Below are positions 8,544 through 17,499 of a DNA stretch of 64,000 nt, in pieces (the first letter of the stretch is position 1; the number at the start of each line of letters is the position of its first letter). The stretch is from Bradyrhizobium sp. CB1015. Its GTDB lineage: Bacteria > Pseudomonadota > Alphaproteobacteria > Rhizobiales > Xanthobacteraceae. The translations under genes were made by a program, and so were the position numbers. The notes below the pieces were generated by a model, which saw only the letters and a list, made by a program, of their open reading frames with translations, ran no database searches and was not told where the DNA came from. The stretch is taken from the NCBI RefSeq assembly GCF_025200925.1, contig NZ_CP104174.1:8198001-8262000 (forward strand), read 5' to 3'.

Positions 8544-8605
8544 TGGCACTCGCGTATCGAAAGCACTCAGCTTTGGTTGGCTCTACGCAAGCCAAGGAGA
8601 CGGTG

Positions 8606-8760
8606 CACCTCTCCCGCTTGCGGGAGAGGTCGGCACGTCCGGGCGATGCGAAGCATCGTCCCGCGTGCCGGGTGAGGGCTTTTTCCTCTTGGGGAGTGTC
8701 CCGTTGCAGAGACAACCCTCTCCCCAACCCTCCCCCGCAGGCGGGGGAGGGAGCGCACCT
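8606..8760. repeat. Long inverted repeat, C/G-rich type A, copy 3
   Basis: The left arm contains the self-complementary cacctctcccgcttgcggg. The right side holds ccctcccccgcaggcggggg. It fills the gap between the phosphotransferase and the UgpB-like gene. The closest relatives in the window are at 17247-17380 and 19916-20040. Confidence 0.75.
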
Positions 8761-8795
8761 CCACCGCGGTCGCAGCATGCTCCTATCGCGGCACG

Positions 8796-10118
8796 TCACC
8801 GCTCCGGACTTGCGCGCTCGAATTGGCGGAGCAGTTTGTTGCCGCGCTCGACGGCGGAATCGAGCGCGGATTGCGCGCTCTTGTGGCCGGCGAAGGCCTG
8901 CTCGAGCTCGTCCTCGATCACGCCGCGGATCAGGACGAAGGAGCCGAGCCGGATGCCCTTGGAGTTCTCCGTCGGCGGATTGAGCGTGATCTGCTCGAAC
9001 GAGATCGCCGAGCCCGGGTTGCGCTCATAGAAGCCTTGCGAGCGCGTCAGCTCGAAGGCGGCGCGGGTGACGGGGAGATAGCCGGTGTTCTGGTGCCAGG
9101 CGGCCTGCACGCCGGGCTGCGACAGATAGGCGAAGAAGCGCGCCACGCCCTTGTATTCCCCGCGCGGACGGTCGCGCAGCACCCAAAGCGTGGCGCCGCC
9201 GATGATCGAGTTCTGCGGCGCGCCCGCAACGTCGGGCCAATAGGGCATCATGCCATAGCCGATCTCGAACTTCGAATTGGCCTTGATGTCGGCGCGCGTC
9301 GCCGAGGAGCCGATGAAGATGCCGCACTCGCCCTTCTGGAAGCGCGGCTCGGCCGATTGGCCGCGGCCGCTATAGTCGAACAGCTTGGATTTCTGCCACT
9401 CGCTGAGCGCCGCGACGTGATGCACCAGCGTCGGATTGTTGATGCTCAATTCCGCATCCAGCCCGGCGAAGCCGTTCGCCCGGCTCGCTACCGCGAGGTT
9501 ATGGAAGGCGGAGAAATTCTCGACATGGATCCAGGACGGCCAGGACGTGGTGAAGCCGCATGCAGCGCCGCGGTCGCGCAGGCGCTTCGCGGCCGCCCCC
9601 AATTCCGGCCAGGTCTTCGGCGGCGCCTCCGGATCGAGGCCGGCGTCGCGGAACATGGTCTTGTTGTAATAGAGGATCGGCGTCGAGGAATTGAACGGGA
9701 ACGACAGCAGATTGCCGGCCGCATCGGTGTAATAGCCGGAGACCGCGGGCAGGTAATCATTGAGCGAGAACGGCTCGCCCTGGTCCCGCATCAGGCTGAA
9801 CACCGGATAGATCGCGCCCTTGGCCGCGGTCATGGTAGCGGTGGCGACCTCGTTGACCTGGACGATGGCGGGCTGGCTGCGCGAGCGGAAGGCGAAGATC
9901 GCGGCCGTCACCGTCTCGGTGTAATTGCCCTTGTAGACGGGCACGATGCGGTAGTCGGATTGCGAGGCGTTGAAGTCGGCGGCGAGCTTTTCCAGCTGCC
10001 GGCCGAGCTCGCCGGACATGGCGTGCCACAACGCGATCTCGGTGGCGGCTCGCGCAGGGGCGGCCAATGAGAGGGCCGCAAAGGCGACGACGAGCTGCAA
10101 GAGGCGCAAGGCTGACAT
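8796..10118 (-). CDS. ugpB: UgpB-like extracellular solute-binding protein
   Basis: A 440-residue family 1 solute-binding protein resembling UgpB, the periplasmic receptor for sn-glycerol-3-phosphate and its diesters. The signal peptide MSALRLLQLVVAFAALSLAAPARA is followed by ATEIALWHAMSGELGRQLEKLA and NASQSDYRIVPVYKGNYTETV, which is very like UgpB, with later PFNSSTPILYYNKTMF and TGYLPVTRAA. The start at 10118 gives the signal peptide directly; the frame is open 34 codons further upstream without a signal-like sequence. No ugpA, ugpE or ugpC follows in the window: the next minus-strand gene is a phosphotransferase. So it is either an orphan receptor or serves a transporter elsewhere. It is divergent from the DctP-type receptor operon. 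Confidence 0.85.
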   Translation of the reverse strand: MSALRLLQLVVAFAALSLAAPARAATEIALWHAMSGELGRQLEKLAADFNASQSDYRIVPVYKGNYTETVTAAIFAFRSRSQPAIVQVNEVATATMTAAKGAIYPVFSLMRDQGEPFSLNDYLPAVSGYYTDAAGNLLSFPFNSSTPILYYNKTMFRDAGLDPEAPPKTWPELGAAAKRLRDRGAACGFTTSWPSWIHVENFSAFHNLAVASRANGFAGLDAELSINNPTLVHHVAALSEWQKSKLFDYSGRGQSAEPRFQKGECGIFIGSSATRADIKANSKFEIGYGMMPYWPDVAGAPQNSIIGGATLWVLRDRPRGEYKGVARFFAYLSQPGVQAAWHQNTGYLPVTRAAFELTRSQGFYERNPGSAISFEQITLNPPTENSKGIRLGSFVLIRGVIEDELEQAFAGHKSAQSALDSAVERGNKLLRQFERASPER

Positions 10119-10258
10119 CAGGATGGCTCTTCCCAGAACGCACGGCGAAGGCCGGCCGCCCTGCTTAAGGCGCGACATAGCCGGTTTCAACCGGGAATGA
10201 GCGTCGGCCGCACTGCACAATCAGCCCCCTGGGATGGCCTTCCCTTAACCATCTGCTA

Positions 10259-10350
10259 GAGCCCGTTCCGATCGGAACGGGGCTCTCGATTCTTAGTTTG
10301 ACGCGGTTTCTTTACGCGAACCGGTATCCACTTCGCTTGAAAACGCTTTA
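10259..10350. repeat. Palindrome plus conserved tail in the ugpB/dctP divergent region
   Basis: A hairpin made of gagcccgttccg and cggaacggggctc (10259-10285) is followed by a tail containing tttacgcgaaccggtatcc and cgcttgaaaacgc. The structure looks like a dispersed genomic repeat rather than a gene-specific operator. The remainder of 10119-10404 contains no other recognised signal. Confidence 0.6.
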
Positions 10351-10404
10351 GATTGCATTGAACCTTTTCCTTCCGCCATAGACTCCACCACTGAGGGGTT
10401 GAGT

Positions 10405-11415
10405 GTGCCAGTGTTGAGCCGTGCCGAACTCTCGCGGACCGGGGTGGTCTTCGTCGCGCTTCTGCTTGCCGCAGTCTCGTCGAGCATGCGCGCGACGGGC
10501 GCCGTTGCGCGCGAATTTCGCGCCGCCGATACCCAGACCGAGAATTACCCGACCGTCCAGGCGCTGCGCCACATGGGCGCCCTGATCGCCGAGCGCACAG
10601 GCGGCCGCCATGAGATCAAGGTGTTCCACTCCCGCCAGCTCGGGGAGGAAAAGGAGACCATCGAGCAGACCCGGGCCGGTGCGATCGACCTCAACCGGAC
10701 CAACGTGGCGCTGATCGGCAATTTCGTCCCGGCCATGAACGTGCTGGCGATGCCGTTCCTGTTCCGGTCCATCGAGCACATGCAGAAGGTGCTGGACGGA
10801 CCTGTCGGCAACGAGATCCTCGGCAGCTTCGAGCCCTACGGCTTCGTCGGGCTCGCCTTCTACGATTCGGGCGCGCGGTCGATCTACAATGGCGTCCGCC
10901 CGGTGAAGACCATCGCGGACCTCAAGGGATTGCGGATCCGGGTGCAGCAGTCGGAGTTGATGAGCCAGATGATGCGCGCGCTCGGCGCCGAGCCGGTCGA
11001 GCTGCCGTACGGGCAGGTGCTCACCGGGCTTGCCAACCATCTGATCGACGGCGCCGAGAACAACTGGCCATCCTTCGTGACCACGGACCATTACAAGCAT
11101 GCCGGCCATTACACGCTCACCGAGCACACGATGAGCCCGGAGGTGCTGGTGATCTCGCTGAAGGCCTGGAAGAGCCTGTCGGCGGAGGAGCAGACGATCT
11201 TTAAGGAGGCCGCGCAGCGCTCCAGCCGGTTCATGCGCGAGAAGTGGCGCGACCTCGAGGAACAGTCGCAGCGCAAGGCGCAGGAAGCCGGCGTGACCAT
11301 CGTCAAGGACATCGACCGCAAGCCGTTCGAGGAGGCGATGGCCGCAATCTACGCCAAGGCCGAACGCGACCCCGCGGCGGCCGCGCTGATCGAACGCATT
11401 CGCAAGGTGGAGTGA
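10405..11415 (+). CDS. DctP-type (TRAP) periplasmic solute receptor
   Basis: A 336-residue receptor of the TRAP transporter DctP family. After an N-terminal hydrophobic signal segment come AADTQTENYPTVQALRHMG, the family pattern GGRHEIKVFHSRQLGEEKETIEQTRAGAID, LKGLRIRVQQSELMSQMMRALGAEPVELPYGQV with the ligand-binding Arg, and ENNWPSFVT. The GTG at 10405 was chosen because gagggg lies 6 bases upstream; a TTG two codons earlier would overlap that site. No TRAP membrane subunits (DctQ, DctM) are in the window. Instead the gene is followed after 6 bases by a sensor kinase and two regulators, so the protein probably works as the ligand-sensing partner of that signalling system. Confidence 0.9.
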   Translation: MPVLSRAELSRTGVVFVALLLAAVSSSMRATGAVAREFRAADTQTENYPTVQALRHMGALIAERTGGRHEIKVFHSRQLGEEKETIEQTRAGAIDLNRTNVALIGNFVPAMNVLAMPFLFRSIEHMQKVLDGPVGNEILGSFEPYGFVGLAFYDSGARSIYNGVRPVKTIADLKGLRIRVQQSELMSQMMRALGAEPVELPYGQVLTGLANHLIDGAENNWPSFVTTDHYKHAGHYTLTEHTMSPEVLVISLKAWKSLSAEEQTIFKEAAQRSSRFMREKWRDLEEQSQRKAQEAGVTIVKDIDRKPFEEAMAAIYAKAERDPAAAALIERIRKVE

Positions 11416-11421
11416 GGCCTG

Positions 11422-13500
11422 TTGCCTGCGCTTGGACATAGCGAACACGCGGACAAGCCGCCCGGCCCGATCGGGCAGCTGCGCGCGCGCATCGTCGGCC
11501 TGCTGCGGGCCGTGCCGATCCGCTGGCGCATCCTGTCGATCGCAGGACTGAACTCCGCCGTGGTCGTGGTGCTGGTGGCGATGATCTGGAACGGTGCGCA
11601 GGTGCTCGGCTCGGCCTGGGACGACGTGCGCCGGGTGCGCGAGTCCGACCGGATCCTGGCGCTGCTCGAAAGCGAGACCGGACGGCTGCAGAACCTGATC
11701 CACCGCTACATCAACCAGCCGAGCCCGGACCTGTTCGCCGAGATCCTGTTGCTGCGCGAAGCGGTGCTGGGCACGCTGACGGGCCGCGCCGCCAAGGACC
11801 CGATGCTGTCGGGCTCGGTCGAGGAGCTGGAGCGCACCACCGACCGCTTCCTCAACGGCTTCGGCGAGCTGCGTAGCGTGCAGTCCACCATCGCCAAAAC
11901 TTATGAGGAGCAGGTGCAGGGCCCGGCCAGGGACATGGCGGGCCTCTACTCCATCATCGAGGGCGCCACCGGCCATCGCGACGCGCTGATCTGGCCCTCG
12001 CTCGGCAAATCCCGCGAGGCCTTCACCGCGATGCTGGTCGCGGCCAATTCCTATTATCTGTCGCAGTCGTCGGGCGCCGCCGACGACGCGCGCCGCCACA
12101 CCGAGACGATCGAGAGGACCATCCCGGTCATGATCGATCTCGCCGACAACGACCTGCAGAAGATGGCCTTGCAGCGGCTCGCGGCCCGCACCGCCGCGCT
12201 GCGCGAGGGCTTCGCAAAACTCTCCGAGCAGCTTGCGAGCCGCACCGAGCTCTTGCGCAACACCATCGACGCCAGCCAGGCCGAGGCGATCGGCGCCATC
12301 GACGACCTCTCGACCAAGATGCGCCAGCGCGAGCAGAAGGCGCAGGAGACGTTCGACCGCACGCTGGCGGACATCTCACGGCGGGTGCTGTCGATCGCGG
12401 TGATCTTCCTCGGCATCATCCTCACCGCGGGCGTCTTGATCGCGCTGTCGATCCGCCTGCCGCTGCAGCAGATCATGACCGCGATGCGCGCGATCACGCT
12501 CGGCGATCTCGACCGCGAGGTGCAGGGCACCAAGGCGCGCGACGAGGTCGGGGCCATGGCGCGCGCGGTGGAGGTGTTCCGCGAGAACGCGATCGCCAAG
12601 CGCCGGACCGAGGACGAGCTGCGCGCGTCGAAGGAGAAGGCCGAGAGCGCCCTGCTCGAGCTCAACACCGCGCAGCAGAACCTGATCGACGCCGAGCGGC
12701 TGGCCGCGCTCGGCGGCCTCGTTGCCGGCGTCGCGCACGAGGTCAACAACCCGATCGGCATCAGCCTGACGGTGGCATCGAGCTTTGCCCGGCGCACCGA
12801 GATCTTCGAAGCCCAGCTCAAGGGCGACGGCGGCCTGCGCCGCTCGCAGCTGGAGGAGTTCGTGCAGTCCTCGCGCGACGCCTCGCAGCAGCTCGTCGCC
12901 AATCTCCAGCGCGCCGGCGAGCTGATCCAGTCGTTCAAGCAGGTCGCGGTCGACCGCTCCCATGCCGAGCGGCGGCAGTTCTCCCTGAGTGAAGCCACCG
13001 ACCAGATCATCGCCAGCCTCAAGCCCGTGCTGAAGCGCTCGCCGATCACGCTGGAGGTCGACGTGCCCGAGGGTCTGCTGCTCGACGGCTATCCCGGCTC
13101 CTACGGCCAGATCCTGACCAACCTCTTCCTCAACGCCGCCAACCATGCCTTCGCCGACGGCCGCGCCGGCCGGATCGCGATCTCGGCGCGGCCGCGCGGC
13201 ACCGAGGACATCGAGATCAGCTTCTCCGACGACGGGGCCGGCATGACCTCCGACGTGCAGCGCCAGGCCTTTGACCCTTTCTTTACCACCCGGCGCAATG
13301 AAGGCGGCACGGGACTCGGCCTGCATATCGTCTATAACCTCGTCACCCAGCAGCTCGGCGGCCGCATGATGTTGGAATCCAAGCTGGGACAAGGCACTAC
13401 TTTTCGCATTATCATGCCCCGCGTCGCCAAGGGCGGCGCGCAAAGCACAGAAAGTGACGGATCTTCGCAATGGCCGAACAGGACGATGTCCTCCACCTGA
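11422..13500 (+). CDS. Transmembrane sensor histidine kinase with HAMP domain
   Basis: A 692-residue histidine kinase. TM1 lies at about 38-58, a large periplasmic region at about 60-320, TM2 at about 322-345, HAMP at about 345-398 (RLPLQQIMTAMRAITLGDLDREV), a coiled coil, the H-box GVAHEVNNPIG with phospho-acceptor His at about 439, and a HATPase domain with LTNLFLNAANHAF (N-box), SDDGAGM and GGTGLGLHIV. It starts at a TTG 6 bases after the receptor stop, with gagg nearby, and its 3-prime end overlaps the next gene by 31 bases, so the operon is tightly coupled. The periplasmic domain is the likely contact point for the DctP-type receptor. The HEVNNP H-box is of the DctB/NtrB kind. Confidence 0.92.
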   Translation: MPALGHSEHADKPPGPIGQLRARIVGLLRAVPIRWRILSIAGLNSAVVVVLVAMIWNGAQVLGSAWDDVRRVRESDRILALLESETGRLQNLIHRYINQPSPDLFAEILLLREAVLGTLTGRAAKDPMLSGSVEELERTTDRFLNGFGELRSVQSTIAKTYEEQVQGPARDMAGLYSIIEGATGHRDALIWPSLGKSREAFTAMLVAANSYYLSQSSGAADDARRHTETIERTIPVMIDLADNDLQKMALQRLAARTAALREGFAKLSEQLASRTELLRNTIDASQAEAIGAIDDLSTKMRQREQKAQETFDRTLADISRRVLSIAVIFLGIILTAGVLIALSIRLPLQQIMTAMRAITLGDLDREVQGTKARDEVGAMARAVEVFRENAIAKRRTEDELRASKEKAESALLELNTAQQNLIDAERLAALGGLVAGVAHEVNNPIGISLTVASSFARRTEIFEAQLKGDGGLRRSQLEEFVQSSRDASQQLVANLQRAGELIQSFKQVAVDRSHAERRQFSLSEATDQIIASLKPVLKRSPITLEVDVPEGLLLDGYPGSYGQILTNLFLNAANHAFADGRAGRIAISARPRGTEDIEISFSDDGAGMTSDVQRQAFDPFFTTRRNEGGTGLGLHIVYNLVTQQLGGRMMLESKLGQGTTFRIIMPRVAKGGAQSTESDGSSQWPNRTMSST

Positions 13501-15215
13501 TCGACGACACCGGTACCGCGTCGGAGGACAGCAACGCCCGGAAATGGAAGATCGCCGTCATCGATGACGATCCGGCCGTGCATGACGGCACGCGTTTTGC
13601 GCTGTCGGACTACAGCCTGAACGGCCAGGGCCTGGAGATCCTGTCGGCCTATTCCGCGGCCGAAGGGCGCAAGCTGATGGCCGAGCATCGCGACGTCGCC
13701 GCCGTGCTGCTCGACGTCATCATGGAGACCGACGTCGCCGGCCTCGAGCTGGTCGAGTTCATCCGCAACGAGATCCGGAACGAGACCGTGCGCATCATCC
13801 TGCGCACCGGCCAGCCCGGCCAGGCGCCGGAGCGGCGCGTGATCGTGCAGTACGACATCAACGACTACAAGGCCAAGACCGAGCTCACCGCCGACAAGCT
13901 GTTCACCTCGCTGACCGCGGCGCTGCGCTCCTATCAGCAGCTCGAGCGCATGGTGCAGACGCGGCGCGGGCTCGAGATCATCATCGACGCAGCGTCCACG
14001 CTGTACGACTTCAAGTCGATGCAGCGGCTCGCCGAAGGCGTCTTGACCCAGCTGGCTTCGCTGCTCAACGTCGATTGCGCCGGCATCCTGGTGCTGCGCG
14101 ACAATGGCGGCACCGATCCCGAGCTCTCCGTGCTCGCCGGCAGCGGCTGCTACAGCCGCTTCATCGGCACCACCTCCTCGAAGGCGCTCGACCCCGAGCT
14201 GCGCGAGATGGTGGAGGCCGCGTTCCAGCGCCGCAAGAACGAGTTCGCCGACCACCGCAGCGTGATCTATTTGCGCACCGGATCGGGCCGCGAGGTCGTG
14301 GTGCTGCTCCAGGCCGAGCGCGAGCTGTCGGAGACCGACCGTTCGCTGGTCGAGATCTTCTCGAGCCGGCTCTCGATCGCCTTCGACAACGTCATCCTCT
14401 ATCAGCAGCTGCAGGACGCCAACACCCAGCTGGAGGACCGCGTCGCCCAGCGCACCCGCGCGCTGATGCAGGCCAACCGCCGGCTCTCGGCGCAATGGCT
14501 GCGGCTGCAGCGCGCCAACGGCTTCAAGAACGAGATTTTGGGCACCGTCGCGCACGACCTGAAGAACCCGCTCGGCGTCATTCTCGGCCGCACCGAGATG
14601 CTGAAGGAGCTGATCTCGACCGGCGCCTCGGAAAGCGGCGTGGTCGCCCAGGTCGACCACATCCGCGACGCCACCAAGCGCCTGACCACGATGGTCGATC
14701 ACCTGATCTCGGATGCGATGGCGGATGCCTTCGACATCACCATCCGCCGCGAGCCGGTCGACGTCGCCGCGCTGGTCAAGGAGGTCGCCGAGGCCAACCA
14801 GCCGCTCGCCGTCAACAAGCAGCAGGCGATCAGCGTCACGGCGCCGCCCAACGTCGTCACCATGTGCGACACCGACCGCATCCGCGAGGCGATCGACAAT
14901 CTCATCAGCAACGCCATCAAATACTCGCCGATCGGCGGGAAGATCGAGGTCGCCGTCGTCCACGAGGGCAGCGACACCATCGTCCGCGTCAGCGACGAGG
15001 GCGCCGGCCTGTCGCCGGAGGATCTCGGCCGCCTGTTCGGCCGGTTCCAGCGGCTGTCGGCCAAACCGACCGCCGGCGAGAGCTCGACGGGACTTGGTCT
15101 GTCCATCGTCAAGCGTATCATCGACATGCACGGCGGCGAGGTGACCGCCGAGAGCGAAGGCCCCGGCAAGGGCTCGACCTTCACCCTCACCCTGCCCGCG
15201 ACTGAAATGCCGTGA
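13470..15215 (+). CDS. Hybrid response regulator-histidine kinase (REC-DUF3369-HisKA-HATPase)
   Basis: A 581-residue soluble protein. An N-terminal receiver domain (IAVIDDDPAVHDGT, phospho-acceptor Asp at about 82 in VLLDVIM) is followed by a DUF3369 region (about 155-330, with TRRGLEIIIDAAS), a coiled coil, HisKA with H-box GTVAHDLKNPLG (His at about 362), and HATPase with DNLISNAIKYSP, SDEGAGLS and STGLGLSIVKRIID. It has no membrane segment. It overlaps the upstream kinase gene by 31 bases. An acceptor receiver before its own kinase suggests a relay: membrane kinase to receiver, then kinase to the OmpR-type regulator encoded 24 bases downstream. The relay order is inference. Confidence 0.92.
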   Translation: MAEQDDVLHLIDDTGTASEDSNARKWKIAVIDDDPAVHDGTRFALSDYSLNGQGLEILSAYSAAEGRKLMAEHRDVAAVLLDVIMETDVAGLELVEFIRNEIRNETVRIILRTGQPGQAPERRVIVQYDINDYKAKTELTADKLFTSLTAALRSYQQLERMVQTRRGLEIIIDAASTLYDFKSMQRLAEGVLTQLASLLNVDCAGILVLRDNGGTDPELSVLAGSGCYSRFIGTTSSKALDPELREMVEAAFQRRKNEFADHRSVIYLRTGSGREVVVLLQAERELSETDRSLVEIFSSRLSIAFDNVILYQQLQDANTQLEDRVAQRTRALMQANRRLSAQWLRLQRANGFKNEILGTVAHDLKNPLGVILGRTEMLKELISTGASESGVVAQVDHIRDATKRLTTMVDHLISDAMADAFDITIRREPVDVAALVKEVAEANQPLAVNKQQAISVTAPPNVVTMCDTDRIREAIDNLISNAIKYSPIGGKIEVAVVHEGSDTIVRVSDEGAGLSPEDLGRLFGRFQRLSAKPTAGESSTGLGLSIVKRIIDMHGGEVTAESEGPGKGSTFTLTLPATEMP

Positions 15216-15239
15216 TGCAAAGCCCGTGATACAAAGACC

Positions 15240-15971
15240 ATGACTCAAAGCCAGCACATCATGATCGTCGACGACGAGGCCCCGGCCCGGGAGATGGTCG
15301 GCGATTACCTCAAGATGCACGGCTTCACCGTGACGCTGTGCGACGGCGGCAAGTCCTTGCGCGCCGCGATCCAGGGCAGCATGCCCGATCTCGTCGTGCT
15401 CGACCTCAACATGCCCGAGGAAGACGGGCTCTCGATCATCCGCGACCTCAAGAGCCGCATCAACGTGCCCGTGATCATGCTGACGGCGACCGCGAGCCCG
15501 ATCGACCGCGTCGTCGGCCTCGAGCTCGGCGCCGACGATTACGTTGCAAAACCCTGCGAGCTGCGCGAGCTGATGGCGCGCATCCGCTCGGTGCTGCGGC
15601 GGAGCGGGCCGGCAAAGGCGGCAGACGCGCCGGCGGCGAAGTCGGACAAGGAGCAGCTGGTGCGCTTCGGCACCAAATGGCTCGACCTCGAAGCGCAGGC
15701 CTTGCGCGACGACGAGGGCAACGAGCATCCGCTCACCGCCTCCGAGTTCGGGCTCTTGAAGGTGTTCGCGGCCAATCCGAAGCGCGTGCTGTCGCGCGAG
15801 CGCCTGCTCGAGCTTGCGAACGCCCGCGATGCCGAAGCCTTCGACCGCGCGGTCGATCTGCGCATCATGCGCATCCGCCGCAAGATCGAGCCCGACCCGG
15901 CCAAGCCCGCCGTGATCCGCACCATCCGCGGCGGCGGCTATCTGTTCTCGCCGCAGGGCGAGAAGGCGTAG
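15240..15971 (+). CDS. OmpR/PhoB-family response regulator
   Basis: A 243-residue two-domain response regulator. The receiver has IMIVDDEAPAREM, phospho-acceptor Asp at about 55 in VVLDLNMPEEDG, conserved Thr in MLTATAS and Lys in DDYVAKPCE. The C-terminal winged helix has the OmpR pattern HPLTASEFGLLKVFAANPKRVLSRERLLELA and IRTIRGGGYLF. It is the last gene of the receptor-kinase-hybrid operon and presumably its output, controlling target genes by DNA binding. Target promoters cannot be named. A strong dispersed repeat starts 16 bases after its stop and may serve as the operon end. Confidence 0.93.
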   Translation: MTQSQHIMIVDDEAPAREMVGDYLKMHGFTVTLCDGGKSLRAAIQGSMPDLVVLDLNMPEEDGLSIIRDLKSRINVPVIMLTATASPIDRVVGLELGADDYVAKPCELRELMARIRSVLRRSGPAKAADAPAAKSDKEQLVRFGTKWLDLEAQALRDDEGNEHPLTASEFGLLKVFAANPKRVLSRERLLELANARDAEAFDRAVDLRIMRIRRKIEPDPAKPAVIRTIRGGGYLFSPQGEKA

Positions 15972-15986
15972 CCAGACTCACTCCGC

Positions 15987-16130
15987 CGTCATCCCGGGGC
16001 GCGCGTAGCGCGAGCCCGGGGTCCATAACCACAGGCTGGGGTTTTGGCGAAGACTCGGAGTTGGCAAGCTCGCGCCACACTTCTCCCTGGGGTTATGGGT
16101 CCCGGGTTCGCTTCGCGCCCCGGGACGACA
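15987..16130. repeat. Dispersed inverted repeat (cgtcatcccggggcgcgc / gcgccccgggacgac), copy 1
   Basis: The arms contain cgtcatcccggggcgcgc and cgcgccccgggacgacag, with a second nested pair gtccataacc and ggttatgggtc. Relatives are at 23326-23407 and 57949-57990. The following 270 bases up to the sigma-factor gene are non-coding and should hold its promoter; no confident box was identified. Confidence 0.8.
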
Positions 16131-16401
16131 GCAATGGGTGTGGCGCGACCAAACGCAAATCGCCGGGATTCGTTCCTCAGTGCCCCCGTCCGCCCCCGAA
16201 TTCCCACCCCCGTATTTCCCACACATTGAAATTCCAGGGTTTTTTGTCCCGAATGTTTCGTCGCGGCGATTGCGACGAAACAATTTGGCGGCGCATGAAA
16301 CCATTTTCCGCTTTTCGTGCAGACGTCCCGAAACGTTGGCTCATTAACACTTTGACCCAAGGAAACGCCGCTCGGTTGCGGCGCTACGGGGAGCCAAGTC
16401 C

Positions 16402-17013
16402 ATGCCGAACGTCATCGCCATCAACGCCCAAGCCAGCCAGAGCATCATTGCCGCTCAGGCGACCTCGGACGACATGCTCCTCGGAAGCATTGCCGACGGC
16501 AACCGGACGGCCATGCACATCCTTTACTGCCGGCACAATGTGCGGGTGTACCGCTTCATCCTGCGCATCGTGCGCGACGCCACCACGGCGGAAGATCTGG
16601 TCAGCCAGGTGTTCTTGGACGTGTGGCGGACCGCCGGCCAGTTCCAGGGCCGCTCGCAGGTGTCCACCTGGCTGCTCTCGATTGCCCGCTTCAAGGCGCT
16701 GACCGCGATGCGCCAGCGCCGCTTCGAGGACATCGATCAGGAAGACGTGCGTCAGATTCCGGACGATTGCGACACGCCGGAGACCTCGCTCGACCGCAGC
16801 GACACCAGTGCCATCCTGCGCGCCTGCGTGCAGAAGCTGTCGCCGGCGCACCGCGAGATCATCAACCTCATCTACTACCACGAGAAATCGGTGGAGGAGG
16901 TCGGCCAGATCATCGGCATCCCCCAGAGCACGGTGAAGACGCGGATGTTCTATGCCCGCAAGCAGCTCGCCGATTTGCTTAAGGGCGCCGGCGTCGACCG
17001 CTTCGCCGCGTAA
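16402..17013 (+). CDS. ECF-type RNA polymerase sigma factor
   Basis: A 203-residue group 4 sigma factor. Region 2 contains RYFILRIV-like sequence (VYRFILRIVRDATTAEDLVSQVFLDVWRTAGQFQGRSQVSTWLLSIARFKALTAMR, read in parts), and region 4 contains LSPAHREIINLIYYHEKSVEEVGQIIG followed by the recognition helix with STVKTRMFYARKQL. The ATG at 16402 has ggggag 8 bases upstream. No anti-sigma gene adjoins it, which is unusual for ECF factors but seen in several subgroups; control may lie elsewhere. A hairpin and a strong terminator follow within 200 bases. Confidence 0.92.
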   Translation: MPNVIAINAQASQSIIAAQATSDDMLLGSIADGNRTAMHILYCRHNVRVYRFILRIVRDATTAEDLVSQVFLDVWRTAGQFQGRSQVSTWLLSIARFKALTAMRQRRFEDIDQEDVRQIPDDCDTPETSLDRSDTSAILRACVQKLSPAHREIINLIYYHEKSVEEVGQIIGIPQSTVKTRMFYARKQLADLLKGAGVDRFAA

Positions 17014-17028
17014 GATCAATGATTTCAA

Positions 17029-17060
17029 GGGGATAGGATCACAGCTTTGGCCCTATCCCC
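17029..17060 (+). other. Hairpin after the ECF sigma gene
   Basis: A perfect 9-bp stem, ggggatagg with cctatcccc, around a 14-base loop, starting 16 bases after the sigma-factor stop. No U-tract follows, so it is more likely a 3-prime end stabiliser or processing site than a terminator. Confidence 0.55.
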
Positions 17061-17137
17061 GGACACGGAAGCGTTACCACTGATGAAACAATTGAAACAA
17101 TCGACAACATCAGGCGGAAAAACTTCCCCTCTATAAA

Positions 17138-17208
17138 GCGCCCATACGGTTTCGTTAAACCTCCCAAGACCTCCAACGACCCGGACGATGCCCCGTCCGG
17201 GTCGTTTT
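17138..17208 (+). ncRNA. Candidate small RNA with CCUCC motifs, ending in a strong terminator
   Basis: Between the sigma-factor gene and the CcdA gene a short stretch holds a -10-like tataaa (17132-17137), then two CCUCC-type motifs (acctccc and acctcc at 17159-17174) that could pair with Shine-Dalgarno sequences, then a 13-bp terminator stem. Alphaproteobacterial small RNAs with anti-Shine-Dalgarno loops have this architecture. No -35 box was recognised, the 5-prime end is a guess, and the terminator could instead serve the sigma-factor mRNA. Confidence 0.35.
17175..17208 (+). terminator. Rho-independent terminator
   Basis: A perfect 13-bp stem, aacgacccggacg with cgtccgggtcgtt, a 6-base loop and a run of four T followed by a T-rich stretch. 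It ends transcription of the sigma-factor gene or of a small RNA just upstream. Confidence 0.85.
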
Positions 17209-17246
17209 GTATTTGGGCCTCAGTTGTTGCCGGCTCCGCGGTTGGT

Positions 17247-17380
17247 GCGCTCCCTCCCCCGCCTGCGGGGGGAGGGCTGGGGAGAGGGTGCCTCCGCAAC
17301 GGGGCACTCCCCCAGAGGAAAGAACCCTCACCCGCCGCACTCTGCGAGCGCGCCGGCCTCTCCCGCAAGCGGGAGAGGCG
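17247..17380. repeat. Long inverted repeat, C/G-rich type A, copy 4
   Basis: In the opposite orientation to 8606-8760. It begins gcgctccctcccccgcctgcg and ends with the self-complementary cctctcccgcaagcgggag. It lies directly before the CcdA-family gene. Confidence 0.75.
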
Positions 17381-17499
17381 GAGCCCGCGGCCACCGTGCT
17401 CTGCAAAAGCAATAGCCCCGTCACGAAGGCGTGACGCCTCGTAACGACCGCCCCATCCATTCCGAAACAGCCCTCGTGACCTCCGCCACGAGTGCCTCA

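Noticed and set aside
13332..15728. 798-codon open frame opposite the kinase and regulator genes
   Set aside because: Shadow frame of the plus-strand operon; no domains, extreme Arg/Asp/His composition.
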